Below are positions 28,485 through 36,272 of a DNA stretch of 64,000 bases, in pieces. Position 1 is the first letter of the stretch. Every line of letters begins with the position of its first letter. The stretch comes from Heyndrickxia sporothermodurans (lineage in GTDB: Bacteria > Bacillota > Bacilli > Bacillales > Bacillaceae_C). The translations under genes and the position numbers were made by a program. A model generated the notes under the pieces. The model had not been told where the DNA came from. It did not search any database and was given only the letters and a program-made list of their open reading frames with translations. The stretch lies in assembly GCA_016756695.1 (NCBI GenBank), contig CP066701.1:366001-430000 (forward strand), given 5' to 3'.

Positions 28485-28961
28485 GTGGATCTGGAAAAGC
28501 TGAAACAATGGATGGAAATCTCACAAAAATACCAAAACGGGAACTTTTGGGATATGATATTTGATCAAACTCCTTTTGAACCTCTAATGAAAGAACAATC
28601 ACATCTGTCACATGGGCCTCAAGAAAAAAAATCAAATGCAAGAAATTCTACTTTTCCCATCGTGGATATTTATCAAACGGATACACAAATAATCGTTTTG
28701 CTTGAATTACCAGGATATCGAAAAGAAGATGTTTCACTTTCCCTCTCCGGTAATAAATTAGTTGTAAAAGGGTCATGCCATTTACCAATTGCGAACGCAA
28801 TTACGATCCGAAATGAGCGGAGATATGGAGATTTTGAAAGGTTAATAGAGCTTCCCGAACCAACTAAAAGTAAAGATATCCATGCAAGATTTGAAAATGG
28901 ACTTTTAATCGTTACATACATGAGAAAGTACACAAATGAGGAAGATATCCCTATTACGTAA
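28485..28961 (+). CDS. Hsp20/alpha-crystallin-domain protein, spore coat type
   Basis: A 158-residue protein. The GTG at 28485 follows GGGGGAG and is taken as start; an upstream extension has no site. Residues 1-55 are a helical leader (MDLEKLKQWMEISQKYQNGN), and residues 60-150 form an alpha-crystallin domain: FPIVDIYQTDTQIIVLLELP, GYRKEDVSLSLSGNKLVVKG, FENGLLIVTYMRK. The 'PIVDIYQT' form is typical of Bacillus coat-associated Hsp20 proteins such as CotM and GerT rather than cytosolic chaperones. Lies between two GerP-like genes. Confidence 0.75.
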   Translation: MDLEKLKQWMEISQKYQNGNFWDMIFDQTPFEPLMKEQSHLSHGPQEKKSNARNSTFPIVDIYQTDTQIIVLLELPGYRKEDVSLSLSGNKLVVKGSCHLPIANAITIRNERRYGDFERLIELPEPTKSKDIHARFENGLLIVTYMRKYTNEEDIPIT

Positions 28962-29071
28962 ATTATTCGGGTCCGCTACTTTCTCTATTTTCTTAATCCG
29001 AAATTAAAAAGTTTTTACTGTTTATAGTATTAGCTGTTCGTCATCATTCTTAAAAAAGTGTGGGGAAAATT

Positions 29072-29875
29072 ATGTCTATTAAAGGATTTTTCAATCAAAA
29101 AGAAAATAATGATGACATTCAAAAGCTTAAATTAAAAATCAATGTAATCGAACAACAGGTTGAGAAAGTCAAAACAATTGAAACACAGTTGAATAGAATG
29201 GTAAAACTTGAACCTACTTTATTGAAATTAGCCGAAGAAAATAAAAGGGAATCATCCACTTCCAGAACGAAGGAACAAAATCAATTAAATAAGCAAACAC
29301 TGAAACAGCTGGAGATTGATATTTATTCAAAAGTTGCCAAGTTTATCTCCAATAAATTAAGTCCCCTTCAACAAAATTTAATCGATATGGAAAATCGATT
29401 AGAATTGCTAGAAAAGGAAAACAACCTCCTGAGAGAAATAATAAAAAAACAATATGAACAAATGAATGAATTCGAAAATAGAATCGCCCGGATGGAAGCA
29501 AGTATGCAACCGATTGGACCTGAACCATCGCAAACAAGACCCGATCAACAACCAATCATTATTCAAAAAGTAAACGTTGAAAAAATCCTTTTGGACAAAT
29601 ATGAACAAACCAACAATTTTGGACAACTAGGGATTAAGGAAATAAGTGGACAATTGAACATCGGCGCCACTTACGGAAAAGGCATCATCCCTGCAGAACT
29701 CATCGAAAATCTTAAAGAAGATTTAGATGAAATTAAAAAGAAGTCATCCGAAGACCCCTTAACAGACGAATCAAGCAGCGAAAACGAAGAAGAAGAACAA
29801 AGCAACAACCACACAAAAAAAACACAACACCCAACCGACCACGACCAAAACTACGATGACATACCAATCGAATAA
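29072..29875 (+). CDS. Coiled-coil protein with GerPC-like C-terminal motif
   Basis: A 267-residue protein; ATG 29072 follows GTGGGGA. Residues 10-150 are charged coiled coil (IQKLKLKINVIEQQVEKVKT, DMENRLELLEKENNLLREII). Around residues 170-215 KVNVEKILLDKYE...IKEISGQLNIGATYG resembles the GerPC segment ending in L-x-G-x-LNIG. The tail (about residues 225-267) is acidic and rich in N, H, T and D. Probably a spore coat or germination protein, from context with the adjacent Hsp20 and GerPA/PF-like genes. The final 114 bases contain only about six T on the coding strand, very unlike the rest of the gene. Confidence 0.6.
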   Translation: MSIKGFFNQKENNDDIQKLKLKINVIEQQVEKVKTIETQLNRMVKLEPTLLKLAEENKRESSTSRTKEQNQLNKQTLKQLEIDIYSKVAKFISNKLSPLQQNLIDMENRLELLEKENNLLREIIKKQYEQMNEFENRIARMEASMQPIGPEPSQTRPDQQPIIIQKVNVEKILLDKYEQTNNFGQLGIKEISGQLNIGATYGKGIIPAELIENLKEDLDEIKKKSSEDPLTDESSSENEEEEQSNNHTKKTQHPTDHDQNYDDIPIE

Positions 29876-29949
29876 AGTGTCAGGCACCATTTATACATAA
29901 TTTATAATTTTTATGCGTTTTTTTGCATAAATGGTGCCTGACACTTTTT
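29874..29949. repeat. GTGTCAGGCACC palindrome, copy c (class 2)
   Basis: AAAGTGTCAGGCACCATTTAT is mirrored by ATAAATGGTGCCTGACACTTT. The centre (ACATAATTTATAATTTTTATG...) differs from class 1 and lacks the TGTGGACA core. It lies between convergent gene ends and can act as a terminator for both. Confidence 0.9.
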
Positions 29950-29960
29950 ATTGGCGCTTT

Positions 29961-30689
29961 TTATTCTAATAGCTTTGCAAAGTCTTTAAGTGTTGTTGAA
30001 TTTTTTACATAGATTCGCGGCAAGAGATAGTTTTCGTTTGCTACTCCTTTTTCTATAAATACTTCCGGTGTTGTTGTCAGCCCGAATGAATAATATTTTT
30101 TCGTATCTTCTATTACTCGTTTATTATATTTTCCATATGGATAGGCAAGTGCTATGACTGGTTTCCCGGTAATTTGTTCAATTTTTTCTTTAGAATCTTT
30201 TAATTCATATTCCAGATTTTTTGCTTTCGTTAAATCCGGATGGGTTGATGTATGTGACTGGATCGAGAACATTCCCGAATTCGCCATCTTAATTAAATCC
30301 ATTTTAGATAAACGATTGGAACGACCGATAAAATCAGAAATTACAAAAAGTGTCCCTGCCGGTTTAAATTGTTCATTTTTTAATTTTTGGAAGATCATAT
30401 ATGCATTTGTATTATTTTTATACCCGTCATCAAACGTAATGAACACTGGCTTTTTTACATGTTTAATATCTTTCCACCTTTCAAAAGTTAACAATGTATA
30501 GCCATGATTTTTTAAATAGCTCATTTGCTTTTCAAAGTTATCCGGCGTTACATAAAGTTCCTTGGAACCATGTCCCGAATAAACATCAATGGAATGGTAA
30601 ACCAAAATAGGAACCTTCTTTTGACCTAGTACCTCAGTTGGAAACACAAAAACACAAAGGATGATGGCTACTAGCATCTCCTTACGCAT
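29961..30689 (-). CDS. Secreted polysaccharide deacetylase (NodB domain)
   Basis: A 242-residue protein with a signal peptide (MRKEMLVAIILCVFVFPTEV then LG). The NodB domain has VLVYHSI, the metal/base motif VFITFDDGYKNN, SHTSTHPDL with the two metal His, and IALAYPYGKYN. It probably removes N-acetyl groups from a wall or exported polysaccharide at the cell surface. ATG 30689. No nearby glycan biosynthesis genes show the substrate. Confidence 0.88.
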   Translation of the reverse strand: MRKEMLVAIILCVFVFPTEVLGQKKVPILVYHSIDVYSGHGSKELYVTPDNFEKQMSYLKNHGYTLLTFERWKDIKHVKKPVFITFDDGYKNNTNAYMIFQKLKNEQFKPAGTLFVISDFIGRSNRLSKMDLIKMANSGMFSIQSHTSTHPDLTKAKNLEYELKDSKEKIEQITGKPVIALAYPYGKYNKRVIEDTKKYYSFGLTTTPEVFIEKGVANENYLLPRIYVKNSTTLKDFAKLLE

Positions 30690-30864
30690 AAAATTGCACC
30701 CCTTTTATTGGAAAAAATAATTATCCTTCACTAGTATCCCTAACAATCTCCTTTTTATGATAACGATTCATTTTATTAGAAAATCCCTTTAAAAAGAGGA
30801 ATTTTGATTGTTTTTGTCAAAACTTATAGTAAGAATAGACTACTTTATTAGAGGTGGTATACCA

Positions 30865-32385
30865 GTGAATACAGAAAACCACTTTTTACTTTTTGGCCAA
30901 AAATTAAAAGATAATAGTGAACTGTTAACAGAAAAACTCTTCCAAAAGGATATTCCTGACCCTTCTTATCAATATAGTGATATTCATTCTACTTTTTTCA
31001 GCTGTCTAGGAAATTCTCTCAATGACGATGAACATGCTGCATTTGAAAGAATTGTTCAATGGTCGCAGTTGTTCTTCAAAAGGGTCGATCAATTTGATAT
31101 ACAAATCCACGCTCCCTTCTTTCTAGGTAATCAGTACAGATCGGTCATTTTAGATTATATCGAAGAGTATTTATTACAAACGAACATCCACTCGATTATA
31201 CTTGTACAAATAATAAAAAAAATAGATTCCTTCATTAATTATGGGGCTTCCTTATTTTCCAATAATCGTAAACAAATGTATGAGCAAGATATGAATAAAT
31301 TTAATCAAGCAATGATGGATAAAAAAATAACGATCGCTGAATTAAAAGCTTTAAAGAAAGCACTAAAAGAAGCAACTATCCTCACCGTTACAGATAAAGA
31401 TGATATTATTACATACGCTAATACAAAATTTTGTAACATAACGAAATATTCACTTGATGAACTGATTGGGAAAAATCATAATCATTTGCTAAACTCCGGA
31501 TACCATGATGATAATTTTTTCAAAAATATCGTTGACCATATAAAGAGTGGAAAAATGTGGAAAGGTGAAATACGAAATAAAGCAAAAGACGGAAGCTTTT
31601 ATTGGGTGGACTCAACGATTGTCCCTATTGTCGATCGGATGGGTAAAACCTATCAACATATTGCCATTCAACATGATATTACTGATCAAAAAGAAACAGA
31701 AGAAATGCTTCTTAAAACAGAAAAGCTTTCAATGGTAGGAGAATTAGCAGCTGGGATTGCTCATGAGATACGCAATCCCCTTACAACGATCAGAGGGTTT
31801 GTCCAAATATTAGACCATTTTTCAGAGGATAAAAAATATCTATATTCAAAAACGATATTATCTGAAATTGATCGAATCAATTTAATTGTTAGTGAGTTTA
31901 TGGTATTCGCCAAACCACATGCCGTTTATTTTAATGAATGCAATGTAATTGATATATTAAATAATGCTCTTCACCTTCTAGGTGCCGAAGCATCTTTAAA
32001 AAATATAGAAATATCTATGAACTTTCATCCTACAAATATCTATATTTACGGAGAGAAAAATCAATTAACACAAGTGTTTTTAAACATTATAAAAAATTCG
32101 ATTGAAGCTATACCTTATGGCGGATTGATTACTATTTCGGTAACAATCAAAAACAACCAAGTCCTTACATCTATAAAGGACAATGGCATTGGTATGACAG
32201 AAGAACAAGTGAATAAAATTGGTCAACCATTTTATACAACGAAAGATGACGGAAACGGACTTGGATTAATGGTAAGTTATAAAATTATCGAAAAACATAA
32301 AGGCCGAATAACGATCGACAGTGAGCCAAACAAAGGAACCGAATTTCTAATCAGCTTCCCTCTTTTTATAAAAAATCGTACTTGA
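30865..32385 (+). CDS. Cytosolic PAS sensor histidine kinase (sporulation kinase type)
   Basis: A 506-residue kinase without membrane helices. GTG 30865 follows GAGGTGG and is preferred to an upstream in-frame ATG. Residues 1-160 form an all-helical sensor-like region of unknown fold, a PAS domain follows (TVTDKDDIITYANTKFCNIT, LLNSGYH, KDGSFYWVDSTIVPI), then HisKA with H-box GIAHEIRNPLTTIRGFVQIL, and HATPase_c with N box (NIIKNSIEAI), DNGIGM and GNGLGLMVSY. The form resembles Bacillus KinA/KinE-type kinases feeding the Spo0F phosphorelay. No response regulator is adjacent, which fits an orphan phosphorelay kinase. Confidence 0.85.
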   Translation: MNTENHFLLFGQKLKDNSELLTEKLFQKDIPDPSYQYSDIHSTFFSCLGNSLNDDEHAAFERIVQWSQLFFKRVDQFDIQIHAPFFLGNQYRSVILDYIEEYLLQTNIHSIILVQIIKKIDSFINYGASLFSNNRKQMYEQDMNKFNQAMMDKKITIAELKALKKALKEATILTVTDKDDIITYANTKFCNITKYSLDELIGKNHNHLLNSGYHDDNFFKNIVDHIKSGKMWKGEIRNKAKDGSFYWVDSTIVPIVDRMGKTYQHIAIQHDITDQKETEEMLLKTEKLSMVGELAAGIAHEIRNPLTTIRGFVQILDHFSEDKKYLYSKTILSEIDRINLIVSEFMVFAKPHAVYFNECNVIDILNNALHLLGAEASLKNIEISMNFHPTNIYIYGEKNQLTQVFLNIIKNSIEAIPYGGLITISVTIKNNQVLTSIKDNGIGMTEEQVNKIGQPFYTTKDDGNGLGLMVSYKIIEKHKGRITIDSEPNKGTEFLISFPLFIKNRT

Positions 32386-32461
32386 TTCCGAAACTAAATT
32401 CACTTTAACCAATAGGAAATATAGATTATACTTAGAACAATAATAATTTAGGAGGTATACG

Positions 32462-32650
32462 ATGGAAAACGAACATACAGAACAAAAAAAGAAAATCAGC
32501 CTGCAAGAAGCAATGAAACAACAGCTTCAAAATAAAAAAAATCAATCAATCCCAGGGAAAGCAAATACGAATACTCTTCCAACAACGAAAAAGATGAAAA
32601 GTCAGCAAACGAAAAAAACAAATAATCAAAGAAGAAGAACGGGAGTATGA
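32462..32650 (+). CDS. Small basic protein, unknown
   Basis: A 62-residue product, rich in K, Q, N and T. ATG 32462 lies behind AGGAGG, an excellent site. The N-terminal third is a predicted helix (QKKKISLQEAMKQQLQNKK) and the rest looks disordered and basic, ending QRRRTGV. The stop codon overlaps the ywbE start (ATGA), so both are translated together. The composition suggests nucleic-acid or ribosome contact, but no family was recognised. Confidence 0.65.
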   Translation: MENEHTEQKKKISLQEAMKQQLQNKKNQSIPGKANTNTLPTTKKMKSQQTKKTNNQRRRTGV

Positions 32651-32853
32651 CGAACGGACAAAATCGATGTGATATCTTACCTGGTACCCACGTTCGCATT
32701 GTTTTAAAAAAAGATCAACGGACCGGAAATTTAACCCCGGGAATTGTCAAAGATATTCTCACAAAATCAAGTTTTCATCCGCACGGAATAAAAGTGAGAC
32801 TTGTAGATGGACAAGTTGGTAGAGTAAAGGAAATAAAGGCAGGTCCCTATTAA
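32647..32853 (+). CDS. ywbE: YwbE family protein
   Basis: A 68-residue protein with PGTHVRIVLKKDQRTGNLTP, GIVKDILTKS and HPHGIKVRLVDGQVGRVKEI. This is the conserved core of the YwbE family (65 residues in B. subtilis), a small beta-rich protein of unknown function widely found in bacteria. The start overlaps the stop of the small basic gene upstream by ATGA. A strong terminator follows. Confidence 0.9.
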   Translation: MTNGQNRCDILPGTHVRIVLKKDQRTGNLTPGIVKDILTKSSFHPHGIKVRLVDGQVGRVKEIKAGPY

Positions 32854-32880
32854 TTCAAAATGGTGGACTTGCCTTTTTTG
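32836..32880 (+). terminator. Terminator of ywbE
   Basis: AAGGCAGGTCC and GGACTTGCCTT pair over 11 bp (one G-U) and are followed by TTTTT. The left arm overlaps the end of the coding region. Confidence 0.88.
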
Positions 32881-33102
32881 TTTATGTTCCGTCCTTGTTA
32901 TTTTGCATTTAAAATTTCTACAAAACGATCCACGAAACATCGCTGCAGTTTATAGCCTTCCCGTAAATAGTACTTTATAATTCCCCTGATTTGTACGAAA
33001 TAAGGCGAAGGCGAAAATATCATTTTTCACACCTTTCCCTATCAAATATCTATAATAAATAGAAATCAATTTCTTTATGTTTCCTAGAAAGGATGGGTGT
33101 AT

Positions 33103-33876
33103 TTGAATATTACCGAAATTTTTGATCTTACGAATAAAACAGCCATTATCACAGGTGGCAGCAGTGGACTAGGCTCACAAATGGCACTTGCTCTTGCAGA
33201 AGCCGGTGCGAATATTGTCATTTGTTCGCGTAATATCCAGGCATGCCAAGAAATGAGCGATTTATTAAATCAACAAGGATATCAATCAATCGCTTTACAA
33301 TGTGATATAACCAACCAAAAGGATATTGAAAATGTCATCACACAAACGATGGGGAAATTTGGAACAATCGATATTTTAATTAATAATAGCGGAACATCCT
33401 GGATCGCACCTGTACTTGATTTACCAGCTGATAAATGGGACAAAGTCATGAATGTAAATCTAAAGGGAATGTTCTTTTTTTCGCAAGCAGTTGCAAAGGT
33501 CATGAAAGATCAAGGTGGCGGAAAAATTATTAATATATCTTCTGTTACCGGTCTCTATGGAACCGATCCAGCTTTTCTTGATTCCGTAGCTTACAATACG
33601 AGCAAAGGTGCTGTCGTTTCCTTAACGAAAGACTTAGCCGTTAAACTAGCTCAATATAATATTCAAGTAAACGCGATTGCTCCCGGTTTTTTCCCTACTA
33701 AAATAACAAAAGTATTAGACAAAGCTACCAACATACTATTAAGTAAAATTCCGGCTAAACGTTTTGGCAATGAAAATGATTTAAAAGGAGCCGCCGTTTT
33801 TCTTTCGTCCAAAGCTTCCGATTATATTACCGGTCAATTATTGCTAGTGGATGGTGGACTAACAACAAATTTATAG
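33103..33876 (+). CDS. Short-chain dehydrogenase/reductase of the PHA operon
   Basis: A 257-residue SDR starting at TTG 33103 (or GTG 33097) after AAAGGA. Cofactor motif TGGSSGLG, NNSG, catalytic Ser in NISSVTG and YNTSK are present; the C-terminal SDYITGQLLLVDGGLTTN is typical. The form (FDLTNKTAIITGG) resembles gluconate 5-dehydrogenase-like SDRs more than the shorter classic PhaB. It precedes PhaR-like and PhaC-like genes by 15 bp, so a role as acetoacetyl-CoA (3-hydroxyacyl-CoA) reductase supplying monomers is likely but inferred. Confidence 0.8.
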   Translation: MNITEIFDLTNKTAIITGGSSGLGSQMALALAEAGANIVICSRNIQACQEMSDLLNQQGYQSIALQCDITNQKDIENVITQTMGKFGTIDILINNSGTSWIAPVLDLPADKWDKVMNVNLKGMFFFSQAVAKVMKDQGGGKIINISSVTGLYGTDPAFLDSVAYNTSKGAVVSLTKDLAVKLAQYNIQVNAIAPGFFPTKITKVLDKATNILLSKIPAKRFGNENDLKGAAVFLSSKASDYITGQLLLVDGGLTTNL

Positions 33877-33891
33877 AAAGGAGTTACACTC

Positions 33892-34245
33892 ATGGCAAAC
33901 AAACAATCGTTAGATATTTATCGTCTTTTAAAAAGGAACGGATTTCTGCTCGAGGCAAAAATTAATCAAGCCATCCAATCACAGCTTAATAACGAAGCGA
34001 TCATAAGACAATTCGGTGCACATAGTAAAGTATCCGCTGCAGTTATACGTAAACTACAAAATTCAATAGAAGCAATCTCAATTCCCTTCAATTTTCCTAC
34101 TAAAACTGACGTAGCCAATGCGACAAAAATTACTATCCAAACCGAAGAAAAAGTAGACCTAATCGATGAAAAAGTAAATACAATTTTACAATCATTAGAG
34201 GAACTTAAACAATTAGCCTCTGAAGGTGTAGAACAACATGAATAA
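33892..34245 (+). CDS. Short PhaR-like polyhydroxyalkanoate synthase subunit
   Basis: A 117-residue helical protein; ATG 33892 follows AAAGGAG. The segment FNFPTKTDVANATKITIQTE and the following EKVDLIDEKVNTILQSLEEL matches the (I/F)PTKxDVANxAxxxxxxEEKxD signature of PhaR/PhaE subunits of class III/IV PHA synthases. Known Bacillus PhaR is longer (about 150-200 residues), so this is a reduced form. It overlaps phaC by 8 bp. Predicted to associate with the downstream PhaC. Confidence 0.6.
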   Translation: MANKQSLDIYRLLKRNGFLLEAKINQAIQSQLNNEAIIRQFGAHSKVSAAVIRKLQNSIEAISIPFNFPTKTDVANATKITIQTEEKVDLIDEKVNTILQSLEELKQLASEGVEQHE

Positions 34246-35281
34246 ATACATCGAAAAAGCTAAAAAAGAAGTTCAAAGATGGTCGGGCTTCAGCAAAACA
34301 CTAACTAATCCTACCACTTACTCAGGTGTACCGCGCGAAGCCATTTGGAAAAAAAATAAAGCAACTTTGTGGTACTATGAACCACCTATCAAAAATTATT
34401 CGATTCCTATACTTCTTGTTTATTCCATAATCAACCAACCAGATATATTAGATTTAGACCCAGAAAACAGTTTAATTCAAGCATTTCTAGATGATGGCTA
34501 TGAGGTATATTTACTAGACTTTGGAATCCCTGGTTATGAAGATAGAGAATTAACCCTTAATGATTATGTAACGAAGTACATTGAAAAAGGGGTTGGAAGA
34601 GTTTTAACTCACTCTGGGGCGGATGAAATTTCAGTGATGGGCTTCTGTCTTGGTGGAACATTGGCTGCGATGCATGCAAGTGTTACTGATCAACCGATTA
34701 AAAACTTAATTCTTTCCTTAACGCCAATCGATTTTCACGTTTTTCCTAATTTTAATCGGTGGAAAAAACCGTTGACAGAAAAAAATACGAATTTTGACCC
34801 AATTTTCGATTCAATCAGTCTTATCCCCTCACCATTTATAGAAGGTGGCATACGGCTTATCACCACCCCAATCTATTTCTCCCCATACCTATCACTATTA
34901 AATCGGGCATATGATGACCAATATACGGTGAAATGGAGCAGAATGAATGATTGGACCAAAAGCCATATCCCTATTTCAGGTGCGGCGCTTAAACAGTTGT
35001 TTAACGATTTTGTACGAGACAATAAATTAATCAACGGAGGTCTCGTCATCGATGAAAAAGACGCTAATTTATCCAATATAAAGGCCAACCTATTAGTCGT
35101 AGGATCACAGTTTGACAAACTAGTTCCTCCAGAACAAATACGGCCGGTTATGGATTTAGTATCAAGTAAAGACAAAACTTTTCACATGTTAAAGATGGGC
35201 CATGCAAGCTTATCAATCGATGGGAAACTCCCTCCATACCTAAGCGAATGGCTATCTCTTCGTTCGCATTCAACCGAATAG
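34238..35281 (+). CDS. phaC: Poly(3-hydroxyalkanoate) synthase subunit PhaC
   Basis: A 347-residue alpha/beta-hydrolase-fold synthase that polymerises 3-hydroxyacyl-CoA. The lipase-box-like MGFCLGG carries the catalytic cysteine (C137), with the Asp in VVGSQFDKLVPP and the His in KMGHASLS completing the triad. Somewhat shorter than B. megaterium PhaC (362). ATG 34238 lies within the end of the PhaR-like gene. With the upstream SDR it forms a compact R-B-C type operon, in the order reductase, subunit, synthase. Confidence 0.85.
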   Translation: MNKYIEKAKKEVQRWSGFSKTLTNPTTYSGVPREAIWKKNKATLWYYEPPIKNYSIPILLVYSIINQPDILDLDPENSLIQAFLDDGYEVYLLDFGIPGYEDRELTLNDYVTKYIEKGVGRVLTHSGADEISVMGFCLGGTLAAMHASVTDQPIKNLILSLTPIDFHVFPNFNRWKKPLTEKNTNFDPIFDSISLIPSPFIEGGIRLITTPIYFSPYLSLLNRAYDDQYTVKWSRMNDWTKSHIPISGAALKQLFNDFVRDNKLINGGLVIDEKDANLSNIKANLLVVGSQFDKLVPPEQIRPVMDLVSSKDKTFHMLKMGHASLSIDGKLPPYLSEWLSLRSHSTE

Positions 35282-35303
35282 ATAATTTAAAGGAGGTATT
35301 TGC

Positions 35304-35402
35304 ATGATTTACAACCTTGAAGATTTTCAGCCTCTTAAAAACCATTGCGAGCTGATTGGCTACTTAGGCTTCGCCGGGCTTATCTTCAATATATTTTGTT
35401 AA
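35304..35402 (+). CDS. Possible 32-residue small protein at the end of the PHA operon
   Basis: ATG 35304 follows AAAGGAGG at ideal spacing and is 22 bp after phaC; the terminator begins 8 bp after its stop. The peptide starts MIYNLEDFQPLKNHCELIGY and ends in a hydrophobic LGFAGLIFNIFC. It could be a membrane- or granule-associated microprotein, or a chance frame. The strong site and tight operon position argue for translation. No family recognised. Confidence 0.5.
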   Translation: MIYNLEDFQPLKNHCELIGYLGFAGLIFNIFC

Positions 35403-35409
35403 GAAGGAA

Positions 35410-35442
35410 GGATGTTAGGTAAACCTAGCATCCTCTTTTATT
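35410..35442 (+). terminator. Terminator of the PHA operon
   Basis: GGATGTTAGG and CCTAGCATCC pair over 10 bp (one G-U) with a TAAA loop, followed by TCTTTTATTT. Confidence 0.9.
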
Positions 35443-35621
35443 TGACTTTGTTAATGCTAAGTGATGATTGGAGCGAAAAATCAACTTTCTATTTAACAGA
35501 GATATTAAAAAGACCATTAAATTCTTGTAGATAGGAAGCGAAAAGTAAGTTAAAATAGATACGATTATATGTTTTTGAATTAAGGAAAATTAAAAGTTTT
35601 ATGATAGGAGAATTCTAGCTT

Positions 35622-36221
35622 ATGTCTTTTTCGGATATTAACATTGATGTTTTTCGATCAATAAATAATGTAGGTAAAGAAGTACCTGCTACCGAACCGG
35701 TTGCGGTTTTTGTAGCTGAATACATGTTATATTTTTTAATTTTGGCCCTTCTTGTTCATTGGTTTACGAGAAGACAGAGGAATCGAATGATGGTGATCCA
35801 AGCGGTTATTGCCACTGTGATAGCCGAGGTTCTTGGAAAAATTGCCGGTAAACTTTATTCTCACCATCAACCGTTTGCTGAACTGCCACACGTGAATAAA
35901 TTAGTCGAACATGCTATTGATAATTCATTCCCGAGTGATCACTCAATTATCTTCTTTTCTATCTGTTTCTCTTTTTTTCTCGTACGAAAAAAGGAATGGT
36001 GGCTGTGGATTGTTCTTGCCATTCTTGTAGCTATTTCACGTGTGATGGTCGGTGTTCACTATCCTGTTGACGTTGCTACCGGAGCACTTTTGGGCATTAT
36101 TTCTGCATTGATCGCCTACTGGATCGTTCCAAAACTCGGTTTCATTAAGCAGTTGCTTGGGATGTATGAAAAAATAGAAAATCGAGTTCTTCCTACGAAA
36201 AATAAAACAGAGAATTTTTGA
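35622..36221 (+). CDS. bcrC: BcrC-like undecaprenyl pyrophosphate phosphatase (PAP2)
   Basis: A 199-residue membrane protein of the PAP2 family with four to five membrane helices. The three PAP2 motifs are seen as K-x6-P-like GKLYSHHQPFAELP, SFPSDHS and SRVMVGVHYPVDVATG. It resembles B. subtilis BcrC (193 residues), which recycles the lipid carrier undecaprenyl pyrophosphate outside the membrane and gives bacitracin resistance. N-terminus NIDVFRSINNVGK is also BcrC-like. ATG 35622 with GGAG upstream. Single gene. Confidence 0.85.
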   Translation: MSFSDINIDVFRSINNVGKEVPATEPVAVFVAEYMLYFLILALLVHWFTRRQRNRMMVIQAVIATVIAEVLGKIAGKLYSHHQPFAELPHVNKLVEHAIDNSFPSDHSIIFFSICFSFFLVRKKEWWLWIVLAILVAISRVMVGVHYPVDVATGALLGIISALIAYWIVPKLGFIKQLLGMYEKIENRVLPTKNKTENF

Positions 36222-36233
36222 TTATACTTATAA

Positions 36234-36272
36234 AGAAAAAAGATGACGAAACGTTTCGCCATCTTTTTTCTT
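36234..36272. terminator. Bidirectional terminator between bcrC and opuFB
   Basis: AAAAAAGATG-A-CGAAA pairs with TTTCG-C-CATCTTTTTT. Runs of A and T on both sides serve the two convergent genes. Confidence 0.88.

Noticed and set aside
30750-30780. Fur-like TGATAACGATTCATTTTA upstream of the deacetylase and kinase genes
   Set aside because: The match is confined to one half-site and neither gene has an iron link; well below the quality of the feo box.
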